Part shown: one piece after another, positions 33,225 through 40,366 of the stretch
Layout of the letters: every line of letters begins with the position of its first letter
Position numbering within the stretch: position 1 is the first letter of the stretch
Assembly (NCBI RefSeq): GCF_033436665.1
Contig: NZ_JAWQFO010000003.1
Location: forward strand, 372,001 to 436,000
Origin: JAWQFO01 sp033436665
GTDB taxonomy: Bacteria > Pseudomonadota > Alphaproteobacteria > Rhodobacterales > Rhodobacteraceae
DNA: 64,000 bases
Reading direction: 5' to 3'
Notes under the pieces: generated by a model
What the model was told of the DNA's origin: nothing
Databases searched by the model: none
What the model saw: only the letters and a program-made list of their open reading frames with translations
Made by a program: the position numbers and the translations under genes

Positions 33225-35669
33225 ATGTCCGATCTTCCGCAACAGGCCCGCGTCGTCATCATCGGCGGTGGCGTCATCGGCTGTTCCGTCGCCTATCACC
33301 TCGCAAAACTCGGGTGGCGCGATATCGTGCTTCTGGAGCGCAAGCAGCTGACCTCCGGCACCACCTGGCATGCTGCCGGCCTGATCGCGCAGCTGCGCGC
33401 GACGGCCAACATGACCAAGCTCGCCAAGTACAGCCAGGAGCTCTACAGCAGCCTCGAGGCCGAAACCGGAGTCGCCACGGGGTTCAAGCGCGTGGGCTCG
33501 ATCACCGTCGCCCTGACCGAGGAGCGGCGCGAGGAAATCTGGCGGCAGGCGGCGATGGCCCGCGCCTTCGGCGTCGCGGTCGAAGAGATCACGCGCGACG
33601 AGGTGCGCGAGAAGTACCCGCATCTCGACACGAGCGGCGTCACGGGCGGCGTCTTTCTCGAGAAGGACGGGCAGGGCGATCCCGCGAACATCGCGCTGGC
33701 GCTGGCCAAGGGTGCGCGCCAGAACGGGGCGCTGGTGGCAGAAGGTGTCAAGGTGACGGGTCTGTGCCGTGCCGGGCGGCGGATCACGGGCGTGGACTGG
33801 CAACGGGGCGAAGAGACCGGGCAGATCGCCGCCGAGATGGTCGTCAACTGCGGCGGCATGTGGGGGCACGAGATCGGGCGCATGGCCGGCGCCAACGTTC
33901 CGCTGCATGCCTGCGAACATTTCTACATCGTGACCGAGGCGATCCCGGGTCTTGGTCAGTTGCCGGTGCTGCGGGTGCCGGACGAATGCGCCTATTACAA
34001 GGAGGACGCGGGCAAGATGCTGCTCGGCGCCTTCGAGCCCAATGCCAAGCCCTGGGGCATGGACGGCATTCCGGAAAGCTTCGAGTTCGACCAGTTGCCC
34101 GAGGATTTCGACCATTTCGAACCGATCCTCGAACGCGCCGTGATGCGGATGCCGATGCTGGCCGAGGCGGGCATCCACACCTTCTTCAACGGTCCCGAAA
34201 GCTTCACGCCCGACGATGCCTACCACCTCGGTCGCGCGCCGGAGCTCGAAAACTTCTGGGTCGCCGCCGGGTTCAACTCGATCGGCATCCAGTCCGCGGG
34301 CGGCGCCGGCATGGCGCTGGCGCAATGGATGGAGGGCGGCGAAAAGCCCTTCGATCTCGGCGATGTCGATATCGCGCGCATGCAGCCCTTCCAGGGCAAC
34401 CGGCGTTACCTGTTCGAGCGGTCAAAGGAAACGCTTGGGTTGCTTTACGCCGACCATTACCCCTACCGCCAGAAGGCCACCGCGCGCGGCATCCGGCGCT
34501 CGCCGGTCCACACCCAGCTTCTGGCGCACGGGGCGGTGATGGGGGAACTTGCGGGCTGGGAACGCGCGAACTGGTTCGCGTGTCCGGACCAGGTACCGGA
34601 ATACGCCTATTCCTGGAAGCGGCAGAACTTCTTCGGCAACGTGGCCGAGGAGCTTGCGGCGGTGCGCGGCAACGTCGGGCTTTACGATATGTCGTCCTTC
34701 GGCAAGATCCGGGTCGAGGGGCGCGATGCCTGTGCCTTCCTGAACCACCTCTGCGGCAACGAGATGGACGTGGAGGCGGGCCGCATCGTCTACACGCAAT
34801 TCCTGAACGAACTCGGCGGGATCGAGGCCGACGTCACCGTGACGCGCCTGTCGGAAACCGCCTATCTCGTCGTCACCCCGGCCGCGACCCGGCTGGCCGA
34901 CGAGACCTGGATGCGGCGGCATGTCGGCGCGCACAACGTGGTGCTGACCGACGTGACCGCGGGCGAAGGCGTGCTGGCGCTTATGGGGCCGCGGTCGCGG
35001 GCGTTGCTGCAGACCGTATCACCGAACGATTTCTCCAACGCGGCGAACCCGTTCGGGACGATGCAGGAGATCGAGATCGGCATGGGCCTCGCCCGGGCGC
35101 ACCGTGTCAGCTATGTCGGCGAGCTTGGCTGGGAGATCTATGTCAGCGCCGACACGGCGGCCCATGTCTTCGAGGCGCTGGCCGAGGCCGGGGCCGGGAT
35201 GGGTCTGAAGCTCTGCGGGCTGCACATGATGGATTGCGGACGCATCGAGAAGGGGTTCCGGCATTTCGGTCATGACATCACCTGCGAGGACCACGTGCTC
35301 GAGGCCGGGCTGGGCTTCGCGGTGAAGACCGGAAAGCCCGCCTTCATCGGGCGGGACGCGGTGCTGGCGAAGAAAGAGGCGGGGCTCGACCGTCGCCTGG
35401 TCCAGTTCCGCCTGACCGATCCCGAGCCGCTGCTCTATCACAACGAACCGGTGCTGCGCGACGGCGAGATCGTCGGTTTTCTGACTTCCGGGGCCTACGG
35501 GCACACCCTGGGCGGTGCCGTGGGACTCGGCTACGTGCCGTGCCGCGGCGAAAGCGCCGGCGACGTGCTGGCCTCGCGTTACGAGATCGACGTCGCCGGG
35601 GTGCGGGTTGCGGCGGAGGCATCCTTGAAGCCGATGTACGACCGGGGAGCGGAGCGGGTGCGGGCCTGA
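33225..35669 (+). CDS. FAD/GcvT dehydrogenase, dimethylglycine/sarcosine type (copy 2)
   Basis: The 814-residue protein is a paralogue of the gene at 29873 with the same layout: GGGVIG at 14-19, flavin His49 in 'TSGTTWHAAG', FAO-linker domain, and GcvT domain to the C-terminus ('GLHMMDCGRIEKGFRHFGHD', seen in pieces). It keeps the more usual 'LIAQLRATANMTKLAKYS' segment of dimethylglycine dehydrogenases. Together the two copies could carry out consecutive demethylations (dimethylglycine to sarcosine to glycine). It is the last gene of the run; rluA follows 49 bp later without an obvious terminator between them. Confidence 0.94.
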   Translation: MSDLPQQARVVIIGGGVIGCSVAYHLAKLGWRDIVLLERKQLTSGTTWHAAGLIAQLRATANMTKLAKYSQELYSSLEAETGVATGFKRVGSITVALTEERREEIWRQAAMARAFGVAVEEITRDEVREKYPHLDTSGVTGGVFLEKDGQGDPANIALALAKGARQNGALVAEGVKVTGLCRAGRRITGVDWQRGEETGQIAAEMVVNCGGMWGHEIGRMAGANVPLHACEHFYIVTEAIPGLGQLPVLRVPDECAYYKEDAGKMLLGAFEPNAKPWGMDGIPESFEFDQLPEDFDHFEPILERAVMRMPMLAEAGIHTFFNGPESFTPDDAYHLGRAPELENFWVAAGFNSIGIQSAGGAGMALAQWMEGGEKPFDLGDVDIARMQPFQGNRRYLFERSKETLGLLYADHYPYRQKATARGIRRSPVHTQLLAHGAVMGELAGWERANWFACPDQVPEYAYSWKRQNFFGNVAEELAAVRGNVGLYDMSSFGKIRVEGRDACAFLNHLCGNEMDVEAGRIVYTQFLNELGGIEADVTVTRLSETAYLVVTPAATRLADETWMRRHVGAHNVVLTDVTAGEGVLALMGPRSRALLQTVSPNDFSNAANPFGTMQEIEIGMGLARAHRVSYVGELGWEIYVSADTAAHVFEALAEAGAGMGLKLCGLHMMDCGRIEKGFRHFGHDITCEDHVLEAGLGFAVKTGKPAFIGRDAVLAKKEAGLDRRLVQFRLTDPEPLLYHNEPVLRDGEIVGFLTSGAYGHTLGGAVGLGYVPCRGESAGDVLASRYEIDVAGVRVAAEASLKPMYDRGAERVRA

Positions 35670-35718
35670 GCCCCGCGCTGCGGGTTGCAAAGCCCGTCGC
35701 CATCTGGGAACGAGAGGC

Positions 35719-36366
35719 ATGGATACGGACTATGCCCCGCCACAGGACCCACTGGTCGTGCTGCACGAGGACGCCGAGGTGCTGGTCGTCGACAAGCCCT
35801 CGGGCCTTTTGTCGGTGCCGGGCAAGGGCGCGCATCTTTCAGACTGCCTGCTGGCCCGCGTACAGGCGGCCTTTCCCGACGCGCTGCTGGTGCATCGGCT
35901 CGACCGGGACACCTCGGGCGTGATGATCTTCGCACTGACGCCTCATGCGCAGCGGCATCTCGGGCTGCAGTTCGAGAAACGCATGACCAGGAAGACCTAC
36001 GTGGCGCGGGTCTGGGGCGTGCCGGAGGAGAAGACCGGCACCGTCGACCTGCCTCTGATCGTCGACTGGCCGAACCGGCCCTTGCAGAAGGTCGACTTCG
36101 AACAGGGGCGTCCGGCGCGGACCGACTGGCGGCTGCTGAAGACCGAAGGCGGGACCGCGCGTCTGCGCCTGATGCCGCTGACCGGGCGCAGTCACCAGCT
36201 GCGCGTGCACATGCGGGAGATCGGCCATCCGATCCTCGGCGATCCGTTCTATTCCGAAGGTCCCGCGCGCGACTTCCCGCGGTTGATGCTGCATTCCGAG
36301 GAATTGCGCTTCAAGCATCCGCAGGGCGGACGGTCCATGAAGCTGCGCGCTCCGGCACCGTTCTGA
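35719..36366 (+). CDS. rluA: Dual-specificity rRNA/tRNA pseudouridine synthase RluA
   Basis: The 215-residue protein matches E. coli RluA in length and almost every block: 'VVDKPSGLLSVPG', the catalytic site HRLD (Asp62) in 'LVHRLDRDTSGVMI', 'KTYVARVWG', 'DLPLIVDWPNRP' and 'TGRSHQLRVHM'. It has no S4 domain, unlike RluC and RluD. RluA makes pseudouridine 746 in 23S rRNA and 32 in some tRNAs. The ATG is preceded by GAGAGG. It is followed by a GC hairpin with a short T run, which separates it from the ArsR/SRPBCC pair. Confidence 0.94.
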   Translation: MDTDYAPPQDPLVVLHEDAEVLVVDKPSGLLSVPGKGAHLSDCLLARVQAAFPDALLVHRLDRDTSGVMIFALTPHAQRHLGLQFEKRMTRKTYVARVWGVPEEKTGTVDLPLIVDWPNRPLQKVDFEQGRPARTDWRLLKTEGGTARLRLMPLTGRSHQLRVHMREIGHPILGDPFYSEGPARDFPRLMLHSEELRFKHPQGGRSMKLRAPAPF

Positions 36367-36374
36367 CCGCCGCG

Positions 36375-36400
36375 CCGCCGGCATATGCGCCGGCGGGTTT
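36375..36400 (+). terminator. Terminator hairpin after rluA
   Basis: CCGCCGGC (36375-36382), 6-nt loop, GCCGGCGG (36389-36396), then GTTTC. It is a perfect 8-bp stem starting 9 bp after the rluA stop. Confidence 0.6.
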
Positions 36401-36403
36401 CAT

Positions 36404-36434
36404 GCCTCCGGCGGGGATATTTCCGAACCAGAGA
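36404..36434 (+). repeat. Interspersed 3'-end repeat, copy A
   Basis: The segment begins GCCTCCGGCGGGGATATTT and continues to GAACCAGAGA. The same 19-base core and the tail are present on the minus strand at 51250-51280. Both copies lie just downstream of a gene's stop in the gene's own orientation (rluA here). I recall this motif as common in Rhodobacterales intergenic DNA. Confidence 0.65.
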
Positions 36435-36474
36435 TGGAGCGTGGCGCGCGGTCTGCGTCGATGCTGCTTTGGGC

Positions 36475-36534
36475 TTGACGTGATACCTTTTGGTATCGTA
36501 TATGATTGGATACCAAAAGGTATCATATAGGAGG
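36475..36534 (+). promoter_or_regulatory. ArsR promoter with two mirror-image operators
   Basis: A -35 box TTGACG (36475-36480) is followed by a 16-bp palindrome GATACCTTTTGGTATC (36482-36497) filling the spacer. A -10 region GTATAT/TATATG follows (36498-36504). A second palindrome GATACCAAAAGGTATC (36509-36524), the exact reverse complement of the first, lies just before the ribosome site AGGAGG (36529-36534). One copy would block the spacer and the other the transcript start region, which strongly suggests autorepression by the adjacent ArsR-type protein. Confidence 0.85.
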
Positions 36535-36540
36535 CGATGC

Positions 36541-36858
36541 ATGGACAACCCACAGCCCGTATTCCGCGCGCTGGCCGATACGACGCGGCGCGACATCCTC
36601 GTGATGCTGCGCGGACGGGAGATGACGATCGCCGAGGTGGCGGAGAACTTCGACATCACCCGGGCGGCGATCAAGAAGCATCTGACCGTGCTTTCGGACG
36701 GCGGGCTGATCACCGTCGAGGCGCGCGGCCGCGAACGCCTGAACCGGCTGAACGCCGAAGCGATGGCGCCGGTGCAGGACTGGCTGCGGTTCTTCGACGC
36801 CTTCTGGGACGACCGGCTGGCGGCTCTCAAGACAGCAATCGAAAAGGACAAGACATGA
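36541..36858 (+). CDS. ArsR-family winged-helix repressor
   Basis: The 105-residue protein is a bare ArsR/HTH_20 winged helix: 'VFRALADTTRRDILVML' opening, recognition helix in 'DITRAAIKKHLTVLSDGGLI', and wing 'VEARGRERLNRL'. No metal-binding Cys motif (CVC) is present, so it is of the SRPBCC-partnered kind rather than a metal sensor. The ATG at 36541 has AGGAGG 6 nt upstream; the overlapping ATG at 36537 is out of frame. It overlaps the SRPBCC gene by 4 bp (ATGA). The two operators in its promoter make autorepression likely. Confidence 0.93.
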   Translation: MDNPQPVFRALADTTRRDILVMLRGREMTIAEVAENFDITRAAIKKHLTVLSDGGLITVEARGRERLNRLNAEAMAPVQDWLRFFDAFWDDRLAALKTAIEKDKT

Positions 36859-37280
36859 CGACGACACTGACCCGCGCCGTGCTGCGCAAGACGATCATCC
36901 TCAAGGCCACGAAGCCGGAGGTCTGGGCGTTCCTGACCGAGCCCGAGAGGCTTGCGCAATGGTTCCACGCGCCGAAATCGCCGCTGAGGGCGGGCGAGGC
37001 GCTTGCGCTCTACGGTGCCGACAGTGGCGACCGGCTGATCTGGGGAGAGGTGCGCGCGGCGCGGCCGCATGACTATCTCGAATACACTTTCACCGTGGGA
37101 ATGATGCCCGACGCGGTCAGCCTGGTGAAATGGACGCTGGAGGAGGTCGACGGCGGCACGCAACTGTCGCTGGTCCACGAGAACCTGCCGCAGGGAAGCG
37201 AGGGCTTTGAGCTGACGCGGAACCTCGACAAGGGCTGGGACGGGCATTTCGCCCAGCTGCGCGACGCGGTCCACGGCTGA
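36855..37280 (+). CDS. SRPBCC/AHSA1-domain protein
   Basis: The 141-residue protein is a single AHSA1-like START-fold domain: 'TRAVLRKTIILKATKPEVWAFLTEPERLAQWF' (in pieces), 'YLEYTFTVG' and 'LSLVHENLPQGSEGFELTRNLDKGWDGHF'. Such proteins hold a hydrophobic pocket and are frequently encoded next to ArsR-type regulators, where the pair may sense or detoxify a small hydrophobic ligand. The start codon overlaps the ArsR stop. Two short GC hairpins follow (37298-37312 and 37319-37343), probably ending the transcript. Confidence 0.92.
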   Translation: MTTTLTRAVLRKTIILKATKPEVWAFLTEPERLAQWFHAPKSPLRAGEALALYGADSGDRLIWGEVRAARPHDYLEYTFTVGMMPDAVSLVKWTLEEVDGGTQLSLVHENLPQGSEGFELTRNLDKGWDGHFAQLRDAVHG

Positions 37281-37318
37281 CGCCGCATGTGACTTCGCCC
37301 GACCGGATCGGGTGACGT

Positions 37319-37343
37319 GCCCGGGGCTCTTGCCGCCCCGGGC
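37319..37343 (+). terminator. GC hairpin after the SRPBCC gene
   Basis: GCCCGGGGC (37319-37327), 7-nt loop, GCCCCGGGC (37335-37343): a perfect 9-bp stem without a T tail, preceded by a smaller stem CCCGA/TCGGG (37298-37312). It is 38 bp past the stop. Confidence 0.4.
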
Positions 37344-37495
37344 GCGGACACGCGGGTGCCTGACGCCGGGGTGAAAACGCTGGAAATCGCAGGGATTTCC
37401 CGGCATGGTTGCCAGGACGGCGGCGATTTCCATCGCATGTGCGAAGCACGTTTACGGAGGTTGTCCGCGGCAACAGGTCATGCTGGGGGCGGCAG

Positions 37496-39037
37496 ATGAA
37501 CAAGATCCAGCCCGGGCTGGCGCGGGATGACACGACCCGGAAGGCGCCGGGGACCCGGCGCACCAAGCTGGTCACCGTGCACGGCACCGGGGCCGGCGAC
37601 ACGACGGCGACCGGGGACCGCTGGTGGCAGCACGGCAGCAGGTTCGGAGAGGAGATGAAGCGCCGGCTCGATCTCGAGGCGGAGGCAATCGACCTCGAAC
37701 CCTACCAGTGGACCGAAGGACCCAACAGCGAGCTGCAACGCCGCGCGGCGGGCAAAGGGCTTTTGGAACGCATCCTCTGCTACGAGGACGAAGGCGTCGA
37801 CTATTACCTCGTCGGCCACAGCCACGGCGGCTCGGTGATCTACAGCGCCCTGATCCAGGCGGAGAGGAAAGGGCGCGAGTTGCGTCATCTCAAGCAGTGG
37901 GTCACCGTCGGTACGCCCTTCCTGAACTACCGGCCCAATCCCTACATCTTCCAGCGTCTCACCAGCATGGGCCTCACGATCTTCGCAAGCGGCATCATGG
38001 CGCTGGCGATCTCGGCCACCTACCGGGCGATGAAGAACCGCAGCGGCTGGCTGCCGGAAGAGGCGGTCGTGCTCGAGGCGCTGTCGACGGCGCTGGTGCT
38101 CTATGGTTTCGTGTCGATCATCGCGCTTTTCCTGATCGAACGGCGCCACAGGACATGGTTCACGCGAAAGCAGAAGCAGCGGGTCGAAGAGAAATACGGC
38201 AAGCGGTGGCTCGGCCTGTGGCACATCGAGGACGAGGCGATCAGCGCGCTTTACAACGTGCGCAACGTGTCGGTGCCCATCGTGCCCTCGACCTTCCTGC
38301 AGCCCGTGGTGGCCGCGGTCCAGCTGCTCGTGGTGTTCGGCGTTGGTATCTACCTGATCCAGGACACGCTGACCGGCAAGGAGGGTGGCAGCATGCTTCT
38401 GTGGGCGGCGAAGACGATGACGGTCACCGAGGCGGATCTGAGTCCGGGGACCGAGATTACGGTCTACATGATCCTGCTGATGCTGCTGGCGCTCGTGGTG
38501 TTCTACTACGCGATCCGGCTCGCCAACTGGCTGATGAAGAAAACGTTCCGCGCCATCGGCGTGCCGCTGTCGTGGCTCTTGAACCGGGTGCTCTGGGCCT
38601 CGATGCGCGAACGTGCCTGGGGCGACGACATCGTGCAGGAGGCCGTCAGCCGGGTCGAACCCAGCCCGCCGGAGTTCAAGCGCTCATTCGATCCGCTGCC
38701 TGAAATCGTGGCACGCCCGCTGCGCGAACACAGCGACGGGCATGCCATCACCACGCTGAACAAGGTGCGACTGATTCTCGGCATGTCGCGCGACGCGCCG
38801 CCCTCGGCGGACTTGCGCGGCGAGCTCTCCGAGAGCCTGAAGTGGAAGGAACTGATTCACACCTCCTATTTCGACGTGCCGGAATTCGTCGACCTTCTGG
38901 CCATCGGAATGCACCGGGCGGGCCTGGCACAGGAACGCGGCAGCTATGCTTCGCCGCCGGAGAAGCTGGACCAGATGCGGGCGTGGCTGGATCGCGAGCC
39001 GGTCAGCGAGGAGAAGGTGCCGGAACCGACATCGTGA
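37496..39037 (+). CDS. Membrane-embedded alpha/beta hydrolase of unknown role
   Basis: The start is the ATG at 37496, after GGGGGCGGCAG; earlier in-frame sequence is poor. The 513-residue protein begins with an alpha/beta-hydrolase core: 'LVTVHGTGAG' (oxyanion loop) and nucleophile elbow GHSHGGS with Ser109, followed by 'WVTVGTPFLNY'. Two hydrophobic helix pairs are inserted after it (about 154-174 and 194-214; 267-288 and 322-342), then a soluble C-terminal tail of about 160 residues. I do not recognise a characterised homologue. The layout suggests a lipid- or envelope-associated hydrolase whose active site faces the cytosol, but this is inference. It stands alone, with no operon partner. 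Confidence 0.8.
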   Translation: MNKIQPGLARDDTTRKAPGTRRTKLVTVHGTGAGDTTATGDRWWQHGSRFGEEMKRRLDLEAEAIDLEPYQWTEGPNSELQRRAAGKGLLERILCYEDEGVDYYLVGHSHGGSVIYSALIQAERKGRELRHLKQWVTVGTPFLNYRPNPYIFQRLTSMGLTIFASGIMALAISATYRAMKNRSGWLPEEAVVLEALSTALVLYGFVSIIALFLIERRHRTWFTRKQKQRVEEKYGKRWLGLWHIEDEAISALYNVRNVSVPIVPSTFLQPVVAAVQLLVVFGVGIYLIQDTLTGKEGGSMLLWAAKTMTVTEADLSPGTEITVYMILLMLLALVVFYYAIRLANWLMKKTFRAIGVPLSWLLNRVLWASMRERAWGDDIVQEAVSRVEPSPPEFKRSFDPLPEIVARPLREHSDGHAITTLNKVRLILGMSRDAPPSADLRGELSESLKWKELIHTSYFDVPEFVDLLAIGMHRAGLAQERGSYASPPEKLDQMRAWLDREPVSEEKVPEPTS

Positions 39038-39098
39038 ATTGCTTGTGGGCTAGCTGATTTCGAAGCCGGTATCGCGGCGTCCATGAATGCGCGAAATG

Positions 39099-40136
39099 TC
39101 AGTTCAGATGCTCTTTCAGGAACCGATCGAGTTCGGCATGGTGCTCTGCGACTTCAGGTGCGGGACAGGCCGTCAGGTAATCGGCATGTGACAGCCCTTC
39201 GTAGAAATGTAGGTCCGCAATGACGCCCGCCCGGCGCAGCTTGCGATGAACGAGCGCCGTGTCGCTGAGAAGCATGTCACGCGTACCGGTGATGAGATAA
39301 GCCGGAGGAAAACCGGTGAAGTCGCCGAAGATCGGCGACACCCGAGGGTCTTTGATGTCCATATCGCCGACACAAAGTTCGACGCCCCCGGCGCCGTAGC
39401 CCGACCACGAGACCAGCATTCGGTCCACGCCTTCGTTCAGGAACTTGGTGTCGTTCACTTCGGAAAGATCGGCGGCAGGTGTTCCGACCATCAGCGCCCC
39501 CGGCAATGCAATTCCCCTCTCCTTCAGGGGCAACGTGGCCGCCAGTGTCAGGTTGGCCCCGGCCGAGGTGCCGCCAAGCGCCATCGAGTCCGACGAGTGA
39601 TCGGACACCAGTGCCTGCCAGACGGCGACGACATCTTCGATCGTGGCGGGCGCCGGATGATCGGGCGGCATGCGGTAGTCGATGGAAACGACGCGCATCT
39701 TGAGGAAATGTGCAATCAACAGACCTTCGCTTGTCGCGGCAAGACCGGAGTTCTTGACGAAAGCTCCGCCGTGAACGTGAACAAAGAGCCGCTCCCGATA
39801 CTCCGGGGCGATCTCCGGAGGCGTCAGTCGGTAGACGGTGACCCCCGCGACCTCATCTTCGGCGACATCGATATGTGCGACCTCGCTGACTTTCGAGACA
39901 AGCGCTGCTCCTGTGGCGTCGCTTTCCGCCGCGAACGCCCTCCATTCTTCAAGGGTCTCCGGGCGCCTCGCAATGGCTGCGTCAACGTCGGGCTGCGGCG
40001 TGTTTTCGAGGATCGCGCGGAGTTCCGGACTGACATGTGCCGGCGGCGGCAACTCGCGTTCCCCTAACTTCCAGGGGCTGCTTTCTTCCGCCCAGCTTAG
40101 CGACGCAAAAGACATAGGGGAAATGGCAAGAACCAA
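39099..40136 (-). CDS. Secreted HSL-type alpha/beta hydrolase (esterase)
   Basis: The protein of about 345 residues belongs to the hormone-sensitive-lipase family: 'VHVHGGAFV' oxyanion motif, nucleophile Ser in 'LGGTSAGANLTL', Asp in 'TGTRDMLLSDTAL' and His in 'EGLSHADYL'. It acts on short-chain esters or lactones by family analogy. No ATG or GTG gives a good N-terminus. A TTG at 40136 starts mid-signal, and an ATA at 40149-40151, 7 nt after GGGAG, would give a proper signal peptide ending SLSWA before EESS. By eye its GC is lower than its neighbours', which may indicate transfer. Confidence 0.85.
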   Translation of the reverse strand: MVLAISPMSFASLSWAEESSPWKLGERELPPPAHVSPELRAILENTPQPDVDAAIARRPETLEEWRAFAAESDATGAALVSKVSEVAHIDVAEDEVAGVTVYRLTPPEIAPEYRERLFVHVHGGAFVKNSGLAATSEGLLIAHFLKMRVVSIDYRMPPDHPAPATIEDVVAVWQALVSDHSSDSMALGGTSAGANLTLAATLPLKERGIALPGALMVGTPAADLSEVNDTKFLNEGVDRMLVSWSGYGAGGVELCVGDMDIKDPRVSPIFGDFTGFPPAYLITGTRDMLLSDTALVHRKLRRAGVIADLHFYEGLSHADYLTACPAPEVAEHHAELDRFLKEHLN

Positions 40137-40292
40137 TGCAGGTGCTCTTATTGTGCGTCTCCCTTTCCACGATGGAATCTAGGCGACATCTGCATCTTTT
40201 CGAAGCCGAATGAGCCCGTTTAATGACAAAGCAACCGTCCGGATCATCGCCCCTACCCTCCGAACCTTGCATCAAGAACCTGCGGAAACGCA

Positions 40293-40320
40293 CGCAGCCC
40301 CGGCGTTGGCCGGGGCTGCG
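40293..40320. terminator. Perfect 12-bp hairpin beyond the aldehyde dehydrogenase
   Basis: CGCAGCCCCGGC (40293-40304), 4-nt loop, then its complement at 40309-40320. It lies 47 bp past the stop of the minus-strand aldehyde dehydrogenase gene. T runs are poor on both strands, so termination efficiency is uncertain. The rest of the 230-bp gap up to the esterase gene shows nothing else. Confidence 0.6.
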
Positions 40321-40366
40321 GAACGTGTCGAATATGTCACCGGCTTTGCAGCCCGGGCGGCGGCGA

